Shown one piece after another: positions 56,505 to 64,000 of a stretch of 64,000 nucleotides of DNA. Every line of letters begins with the position of its first letter. The first letter of the stretch is position 1. Position numbers and translations under genes: made by a program. The notes beneath the pieces are model-generated. The model was not told where the DNA came from and ran no database searches. It worked only from the letters and a program-made list of their open reading frames with translations. This DNA comes from Plantago ovata (taxonomy: Eukaryota; Streptophyta; Magnoliopsida; Lamiales; Plantaginaceae), in the NCBI GenBank assembly GCA_028274465.1, contig CM051458.1:20661566-20725565 (forward strand), given 5' to 3'.

Positions 56505-57148
56505 GGCCGGCGAGGTTACCAATGACGAACCCACACACGTCTCGATGGTATGGTATTATCCGCTTTGGACATGAGTTCTCACGGATTTACTTTTGATAAC
56601 ACTCAAAAGGCCCCATACCATGTCAGAGTGATGATTTAACATATATATCATTTATCCCATTTACTCATAATTAAGTGATTTGGATGCGGGGATTATAGTT
56701 ACACACAAGTTTGATTTTTGTATCACTCATAAGGCTTTCATGGCTATGTCAAATTAATATTGTACATCTCACTTGTACGATATTATCGGCTTTTGACCCG
56801 CTCCGAAACAGGTTTGATTTTGAAATCATCCAAAATACCTCATACCATTTTAAAGTGTATGATTGTATGCGTACTTACATATTCTTTATGCCACCAACTC
56901 ATGTGAAACGCCTTTAAGATCTCCCTTGTTCCATTTTAAAATTTCTAAGGTTGATTTTTCTTCAAACTTATTACACGATCAAAAAAATAATAATACTAAA
57001 TTATGAAATAAACTTAAATATATTTTTCTAATATAACTTTATTATGTACTAATTATGTGTAATTTAGAAATAATTTATGAGCAAAGTTTGAAAAAAAAAA
57101 ACTTTGGTACTATAAAATAAAACTTGACGCTCTTGGTACTCGGCTAAT
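56505..57148. repeat. Unclassified repeat, copy 2, cut by Gypsy-2
   Basis: Same sequence as copy 1 with an extra ~200 bp of AT-rich DNA before the shared end 'TACTCGGCTAAT'. Gypsy-2 begins immediately after that end, so it was inserted into this repeat. Preceded by 'CAATGACCCGGCCACTAATG', which may be its true edge. Confidence 0.65.
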
Positions 57149-58356
57149 TGATGAATTGTTTTTAGAACTTGTCAGATTCTAGTTAAACAAATAAATTTGT
57201 ATTGAGCCAAAGGCAATTCACAAGTACAACGAAAACCGTAGTGTAGCAGTAAAATAACCTCGAGTGTCGATCTCTAAGGACTATAACTAGTTTTATCTAA
57301 TCTAACTTAAGAATATAAAATCAACAAACTACTTAACAAAAGTTTTTCTTATCAGATAATGGAGATTGGTGATAGTATGGTCATTCAAAGCATAGCAGGT
57401 TAATAATCATGCATGAAGTCCCCGGTTTTGCATAGAGATCTTTGATCAATGAATTGTCCCATTGTGTTCTGTTATTATTCAACACTACGAAGATAGAGGT
57501 TTTAGATAGATCAAAGAAATAAAGCAATAACTCAAACTATAATGCGCGATATAGCCATTAGCATAATTATTAACCCTTCGCTAAGAAATCACATACTATC
57601 ACCAACGAGAAGTTTAGCTACTCATAGATGTCATGCAATCAACAGAAATCATAGCAAGATTGAATGAAAACATGTTGAAAGATATATAAAATATAAATAG
57701 AAAAACTGTAAGATACAATGTTACCTAAGGTTGTTAATCTCCGAAGAATCGCGATCTTACAAGCTCCAAAACGCTAAGAAAAAGTATCTCCTAAGCTAAG
57801 AATCCCCAGAATAGGCTCTGGAGAATTCCTACCTAAAACTAATGAGAAAGGTGAGAGAAAAGGTCTGGAAAAGTATGAAAAACGGAGAAAACTGAGCAAC
57901 TACATATAGTGATTCGGCAGGTGTGGGGCGAGTGGCCCCACACACCGGGCGATTCGCCTGGTGTGGGGCGATTCGCCCCACGTCCCGGGCGACTCGCCCG
58001 GGAGGTTTTTTCAGCTGAAAATGCGTTTTCGATGCGTTTTTGGATTTCTTTCCCTTTTCGGACTCGGTTTTTGCCTTCTAGTGACCTTTTAGCCTTCAGA
58101 CTCAACCCCTAGACTTCAAATCCTATCCGGAATCTTCTAGATACTCCAATTAGGCCTTCAGAATACCAATTCCTTGTCTACTTCAATATAATTGCCCGGA
58201 AAGCCTCGTTTTTCACCCAAAACCTGTAAAATACAAACTAAAGGGAAACGTGACACTATTCTAATAAAATGCACTAAAATATAGCTAAATTAACATAGAA
58301 GATAGCTAAATAGGTGAAAAAGACTCAAAATGAAAGTGTAAAATACACGTTCATCA
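57149..58356 (-). repeat. Gypsy-2 3' LTR
   Basis: 1208 bp, TGATGAATT ... GTTCATCA on the plus strand, next to the polypurine tract (reverse of AACTCCCCAAACCGAA, 58357-58372). TATA (CTATATGTAG) near 57903-57912. Confidence 0.9.
57925..58002 (-). repeat. Four-unit hairpin array in the Gypsy-2 LTR
   Basis: GGGGCGAGTGGCCCC (57925), CCGGGCGATTCGCC (57945), GGGGCGATTCGCCCC (57965) and CCGGGCGACTCGCCCGG (57985), about 20 bp apart and next to the TATA box. The loop bases differ from those of Gypsy-1, while the arms mostly stay complementary. Confidence 0.8.
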
Positions 58357-60045
58357 AACTCCCCAAACCGAACCTTTGCTTGTCCTCAAGCAACTAAGCT
58401 ATACTCTAATGCAAAAAACAATGCAACACAAAAAATGGAGTCTCATGCCAAATAAAATGAACTAATCTATTGAATCTATCAAAAAACATATGAACAAAAA
58501 CCATACAAATCATAACTTGAATATAGGTTGAAGAATGCCTCGATTGACTCATACACATTCACGTAAGCACTTATGTCAAGACAAGATAGCCTCTTGTAAC
58601 ATTCTCTACCAGGACCTAGTCAGTGACGACGTAATGAAACATGTTAGAATACGAATGGTTGTCACGTGCCTATGAAACTGAGGACTTACTGATGTTCACC
58701 AAGTTAAGACTTTTTCTCAAAGAGGTCGAACCAATACTGGCTCTCATCAAACGAAGGAGGGTTCCCTAAAAAAGATAACACTCCCCTATCCTACCCTTCT
58801 CTCAAGTAAAGCCTTAAGCTATTCACCACTTTCTGAATGGCAGGACGAGGGTGGTCTAGAACAGATGACACTGAAACAAAAATAAAAGATAAAAAATTAC
58901 AACACGATTACGAACATTACAAGAATTGGAAAATGAGACACAACACTTTGCTAAACTGCTTTTTTGCTCTTTTTTGGACCCTTCTTTGCTTTTTTGGGGT
59001 CTTTTTCTTTTTTTTCTTTTTTTCCTTTTCCAGTTTTTTTTCTTTTTTCCTGGAATTTTTCTTTTTCTTTTTTTCGATATTTTTTTTAGCCAGCAGTAGC
59101 ACAACGAAAAAGAAACAAGAACACACAAACGACCTCCCCAAACCTATTCGAAAGAATAGGTTGGAGTACAAACTTTACGAAAAAGGAAAATAAACTCACA
59201 ACACACACTAGAAAATGAAAAAACAAGTCTAATGAAAGTGTGTAACCCCCTCCCCAAACCTATTCGAAAGAATAGGTTGCAAACAAAGGTTCACACAATC
59301 TCACACTACCTCCTTCCTAGGCATTTAGCAATTTCAAAGTAAGGTGAAGACTCGTTGCCTCTTAGGTACATAATTACTCGGGAAAACAACCATAAGACCC
59401 TAACATGCATCATTATATTATAAAGGCCTTCGTGAACCGCAGTAGAGAAAACACCACTAAGTGATATCGAGACTACCAAGCTCAACTAAGTGCAATACAT
59501 AAATGTGACAAGCCAAGCGAGAAAAACCTCAAACAAATTCATAGAGATGAAGCATACGATTAATGTCATAATTAGTTAATCTACCCAATAAAAAAGTTCA
59601 AAATATTTGGCAATAAACTCCACATAAAACATGCAAGACTACCCTAGGATGAATGTAGTGTATGCAACTAAAAACTAAGAAAGCAGTAAACGTGCAAATG
59701 CAAATGCAAACAAAAAATTTCACGAGTTTATCATAAGCTGGACAAGTATAGAGATAACCAGCGATAACCCCTCCCCCCCAAACCTGAACGTCGTCGCTCG
59801 TCCCGAACGTCGAAAGTGGATTCAAGGTGAGAGCTAATACTTGTATAAGCATAATGCTCAATCAAACTCGTGAGAAAACAAAACGGGTGATAAACGAGGT
59901 AAAAAGATCGATAATTTAGCACAATAGGAGAAAATCGGGTCCCCTCCGAAAATGCTAAATTATCATCTAGAGACCTATTTTATCACCAAAAACATACGAA
60001 AATAAGAAAAACAACACAATGATATGCCCAAAACAACAAAACACA
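58357..60045 (-). other. Gypsy-2 3' noncoding region with paired hairpins
   Basis: Homologous to about 18950-20414 of Gypsy-1. Holds the hairpins AACCTATTC/GAATAGGTT at 59141-59162 and 59257-59278, each next to CTCCCCAAACC (reverse of the polypurine word), and the A/G tract near 58960-59090. No coding sequence. Confidence 0.8.
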
Positions 60046-62574
60046 CTAACCTTTAGTAGAGGCGGTAAGGGTAAGCTCAAGGTGATTAACCTCCCTTTGA
60101 TCACTAGATATCTCGAAGTATGGCTTCACTCGCTGGCCATTCACCTTGAAGGTATTGCCCGTCTTTGGATCAAAGAGTTCTACAGTTCCATGGGGAGCAA
60201 CTTTGATAATTTCGTACGGTCCATCCCAACGAGTACGGAGCTTTCCAGGAAATAGTCGAAGGCGAGAATTAAATACCAAAGCTTTTTGCCCAGGAATCAG
60301 TTCCTTACGTACTATACCACGATCATGATACTTCTTAGTACGTTCCTTGTAGATCTTGGAATTTTCATACGCACCTAGTTGTAATTCATCAAGCTCATCT
60401 AGTTGCAACAATCGTTCCTCGCCAGCTTTTCCCATATCAAGATTGAGTGCTTTTATAGCCCAATATGCCTTGTGTTCTAGTTCTACGGGAAGATGACATG
60501 CTTTCCCGTACACAAGTCTGTATGGAGTGGTTCCAATCACCATCTTGTAGCTAGTCCTGTATGTCCAAAGTGCATCATTCAATTTTCCTGCCCAATCTTT
60601 CCTACTAGGCTTCACTACTCGCTCCAGGATCTTCTTAATTTGACGGTTGCTAACTTCGACTTGGCCCGATGTCTGTGGATGATATGGAGTAGCGACACTA
60701 TGGTGGACACCGTATCTCTTAAGAAGGGAGGCAAAGGTTCTATTGACGAAGTGCGACCCTCCATCACTGATGATTGTCCTAGGGCACCCAAATCTAGAGA
60801 ATATTACTTCCTTCAAGAACTTAATAACAACTGCGCCGTCATTTGTTTTTGTAGGAATTGCCTCCACCCATTTAGTCACATAATCCACTGCAACAAGAAT
60901 GTATCCATAACCTCCACTTGATGGAAATGGTCCCATGAAATCAATGCCCCATACGTCGAAAGGTTCGACCACTAGATTCCCTTGAAGGGGCATTTCGTCT
61001 TTCTTGCTAATATTACCACCTCGTTGACATGGGTTACAATTCTTCACAAAAGTTCGAGCATCTCGGTAGATTGTTGGCCAGAAAAATTCTGCTTGCAGTA
61101 CTTTGCGAGCTGTTTTCAAGCCACTATAGTGTCCTCCACAATTAAGCTCATGGCAATGACTCAACACACTTTGTTGCTCTTCTTGTGGCACGCATCTCCT
61201 TAGAATCCCATCAGCTCCTTCTTTGAATAGATGCGGATCATCCCATATGTAAGTCCTGCAACGCTTGGCAAGAACTCTCTTGTCTGAGGCTGAAAAGTTA
61301 GTGGGGCAAACATTCATAGCCAAATAGTTTACAATATCAGCATACCATGGCTCTTCATTAGCCTTCATTAAGTGCTCATCAGGGAGGTCCTCATTGATGG
61401 GTATCGAATCAACATGGATATTAGGTATCCTAGACAAATGGTCGGCTACTAAATTCTCCCTACCAGCTCTATCCACTATGGTCAAATCAAAATCTTGCAG
61501 CAAAAGGACCCAACGGATTAACCTAGGCTTAGAATCTTGCTTAGCTATCAAATGTCTCAAAGCAGCATGATCAGTATGGACATTCACAGGATGACCAATT
61601 AAATAAGACCTAAACTTTTGTAAAGCAAAGACAACAACTAAAAATTCCTTTTCAGTAGTTGTATAATTAACTTGCGCGGAGTCTAGAGTCTTACTAACAT
61701 AATTAATCACACGATACTGCTTATCAACTTTCTGGCATAAAACAACACCCATAGCAAAATTCGAAGCATCACACATAATCTCAAAAGGAAGATTCCAGTC
61801 GGGTGGCACAACAATGGGAGCAGAGACAAGCTTTTCCTTAAGGGTATTAAAAGCAACTAAGCACTCACTAGAAAAATGGAAAACCACATCTTTTGCAAGC
61901 AAGCTACTTAAAGGTTTAGCAATTTTTGAAAAATCCTTAATAAACCTCCTATGAAACCCTACATGACCAAGAAAAGACTGTAATTCTTTCACACAAGTAG
62001 GTGGGGGAAGTTTTTCAATGATTTCGATCTTAGCTTTGTCTACCTCAATACCTCTTTCAGAAACTATATGTCCTAGAACAATGCCTTCCCTAACCATGTA
62101 ATGACTTTTCTCCCAGCTCAAGGTCAAATTGCATTTTATGCACCTTTTCAGAACAAGATCTAATCTTTGCAAGCATTCATCAAACGAATCACCAAAAAGG
62201 GAAAAATTATCCATGAAAACTTCAACAAATTTAGTTACCATATCAGAGAAAACAGAGAGCATGCACCTTTGGAAAGTGGCGGGAGCGTTGCATAGCCCAA
62301 ACGACATCCTCCTATAGGCAAACGTTCCGAATGGGCAAGTGAATGTCGTCTTCTACTGATCCTCTGGTGCAATCGGAATCTGGTAGAAACCTGATAAACC
62401 ATCAAGAAAATAATAGAATTTCCTTCCCACAAGGCGGTTTAGCATGTCATCTATAAATGGCAAAGGGAAGTGGTATTTCTTAGTGGCGGCATTTAATCTT
62501 CTATAGTCAATGCACATCCGCCATCCAGTGGTCTTCCTAACTGGTACTAACTCTCCCTTCTCATTCTCTTCCAT
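60046..62574 (-). pseudogene. Gypsy-2 RT, RNase H and integrase part
   Basis: Minus strand: RT start ('MCIDYRRLNAATKKYHFPLP', 'YYFLDGLSGFYQIPIAP'), then 'TFPFGLCNAP'-type word as '[16 protein letters not shown]', active-site region '[11 protein letters not shown]', '[20 protein letters not shown]', RNase H ('[16 protein letters not shown]', '[19 protein letters not shown]', '[12 protein letters not shown]', 'VADHLSRI'), integrase zinc finger ('[20 protein letters not shown]', 'CNPCQRGG'), core ('[20 protein letters not shown]', '[20 protein letters not shown]', '[20 protein letters not shown]') and the Athila-type tail ('[15 protein letters not shown]', '[16 protein letters not shown]', '[13 protein letters not shown]'). 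The stretch from RT active site to integrase end is open. Confidence 0.92.
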
Positions 62575-63299
62575 CGTGACTCCTGATTTTTAAGAACTAC
62601 ATGAACCGGGCTCACCCATCGACTATCAGGAATGGGGTAAATCATATCGGCATCTAGCAACTTGATCACTTCTTTCTCTACCACTTCTTGCATGGCCGGA
62701 TTTATCCTACGTTGAGGTTGCCTAACCAGTTTGGCATCTTATTCTAGAGTGATGTTGTGCACACACCGAGTACGGCTAATTCCTTTGATATCACTAATAC
62801 CCCATCCTATAGCTGCAGAATTTGCTTTCAAAACTTCAATTAGCCTACTTTCTTCATCGTTGGATAGATGTGAGGAGACGATCACAGGCTTCTTCTGATT
62901 TTCCCCTAAGTAGACATACTTGAGGTGTGCAGGAAGTGGCTTTAACTCTAAGCTAGGCTCTTCAGGAAATTTACTTTCTTCTTCTTCTTCTTCCAAAGGT
63001 TCAAGCACTTCTTCTCCTACGGGAATTTCTGGGGTGCTATCCATCATTTCAACTAGTTCCCTTGCTTCTTCGGTCATGTAGCATGTCTCAGTCTGCATGG
63101 TTAGAGCCTCCTTAAGTGGCTCACGATTATCATAGCAATGATGGAATTCGGAAATCATGGAATCATAGCAGTCGACAAAATTTTTAACTCTTCCACGACT
63201 TCCTTATCTCCGATGCTACATCATACCAATTCAATCTTCTCACCCATTACCTCCATGGTAATTTTCTTGCCCTTAAGTTCAAGGCATGTGTTGGTAGTT

Positions 63300-63900
63300 G
63301 CCATGAATGGTCTCCCAAGTAGTACTACGTGCTCGCGAATATGGCTCTTTCCTCGTATGCAGATTTCATTACTACAAAATCAGCTGGAATTATCAATTTG
63401 TCCACCTTCACAAGGATATCCTCTATTATCCCGACTGGCCTCTTCACACTTTGGTCCGCCATTTGGACGACCATATCAGTTGGTGTCAGTTCTCCGAGAT
63501 CCAGGGCCTTGTATACCGAATAGGACATTAAGTTAATGCTAGCCCCTAAGTCAAGCATTGCCTTCGTAGTTCGACCATTCTCCAAGGCGATGTCGATGAT
63601 GAAACTTCCAGGATCTTTCTTCTTCACAGGTAACTCGGCAACCGAATTTACTGTCTCAACCCCATTAACTTCCTTTCCTGAAGTAATCCTTTTGTTCTTC
63701 ATCTCACGAAAGAATTTCGTATAAGCTGGAATGTTTTGGATTAACTCCAAGAGGGGTACATTGACTTCAATTTTGAGAGGCGTTGAAATAGGGGTAACTC
63801 CTGAATATCCTTCTTGGCTGGCTTGATCCGACTTGGGAATGGTACATGTGGTTTGGGAGGTACATATGGATTAGAAGATTTGTGAAGTACTGCTGGCGTA
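63300..63900 (-). pseudogene. Gypsy-2 protease part
   Basis: Minus strand: 'KKDPGSFIIDIALENGRTTK', protease active-site region 'AMLDLGASINLMSYSVYKAL' (DLGAS where DTGAS is usual), 'LTPTDMVVQMADQSVKRPVG' and 'VDKLIIPADFVVM'. This is the aspartic protease of Athila-type Gypsy elements. A spacer with acidic sequence (62739-63158, 'LEPLEEEEEESKFPEEPS') links it to RT. Broken. Confidence 0.8.
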
Positions 63901-64000
63901 GGAGTTTCCCTTTCGACCTCATCATCAACTATGTCTTCTAAAGATGGTCGTGGTTCATCATCCTTCTCTTGAGGTTCTTTGGAACTTTCACTAACCTCTT

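Larger units (their letters stand above)
57149..64000 (-). mobile_element. Gypsy-2: Athila-like Gypsy retrotransposon (3' part; runs off window)
   Basis: Minus strand. 3' LTR 57149-58356, 3' noncoding region 58357-60045, integrase-RNase H-RT 60046-62574, protease about 63300-63900, gag presumably beyond 64000. LTR, paired hairpins, pyrimidine/purine tract and polypurine tract match Gypsy-1, so the two belong to one family or closely related families. No env-like region is seen between integrase and the 3' noncoding region. Broken, about four breaks in the visible part. Age cannot be judged without its 5' LTR, but its LTR is visibly more diverged from the Gypsy-1 LTRs than those are from each other. 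Confidence 0.92.

Noticed and set aside
58837-59193. Phe-rich frame and its Lys-rich antisense partner
   Set aside because: Both come from the conserved purine/pyrimidine tract of the Athila-like 3' region.

Overview
This is repeat-rich nuclear DNA of a flowering plant. The evidence is plant-type Copia and Athila-like Gypsy LTR retrotransposons primed by initiator-Met and Asp tRNA, a Cassandra LTR carrying 5S rRNA sequence, an L1 LINE ending in RNase H, CACTA, Stowaway and Helitron ends, and a plant-type La-motif (LARP6-like) gene piece. The sequence does not let me name the species. Two 100-N blocks are scaffold gaps. I see no intact host gene, rRNA gene, tRNA gene, CRISPR array or bacterial-type operon.

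Layout. 1-1020: 3' part of a Helitron holding a 42-bp minisatellite. 1021-1104: Stowaway-like end. 1121-7562: almost full-length L1 LINE (minus strand) with a 12-bp target duplication, a duplicated 5' UTR module and broken ORF1 and ORF2. 8073-8233: CACTA end next to a gap. 9.2-46.3 kb: one old Ale-type Copia (called Copia-2 here, minus strand) split into three pieces by two insertions, each proved by a 5-bp target duplication. The first insertion (11350-21778, CTTAC) is a solo LTR of a second Copia family (Copia-1), itself split by an 8.3-kb Athila-like element (Gypsy-1, GCATA) that carries gag and protease but no visible reverse transcriptase or integrase. The second insertion (22174-45210, AGGAT) is a plus-strand Copia-1 that holds a minus-strand array LTR-internal-LTR-internal-LTR of the same family. 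A solo Athila-like LTR (36935-38296, GGCGC) sits inside that array.

46.3-54.1 kb is the most gene-like stretch. Two correctly phased exons of a La-motif RNA-binding protein (minus strand) survive, with one in-frame stop. A young Copia (Copia-3, 49103-53876, AGCTG) lies upstream of them, and a solo Cassandra LTR (51593-51873, AGTTA) is inserted in its integrase region. 54.1-57.1 kb holds an AT microsatellite, a probable Helitron 3' end and two copies of an unclassified repeat. 57149-64000 is the 3' half of a second Athila-like element (Gypsy-2, minus strand) with protease, RT, RNase H and integrase parts, running off the window.

The most unusual signals are: a 15-bp near-palindrome, GGGGCGAACCGCCCC, in arrays just upstream of the TATA box of Athila-like LTRs, which recurs inside Gypsy-1 and, exactly, inside the coding repeat of the unrelated LINE ORF1; paired hairpins in the 3' region of both Athila-like elements, each followed by a copy of the polypurine-tract sequence; and a 3-kb LTR palindrome whose two arms belong to different LTR subfamilies.
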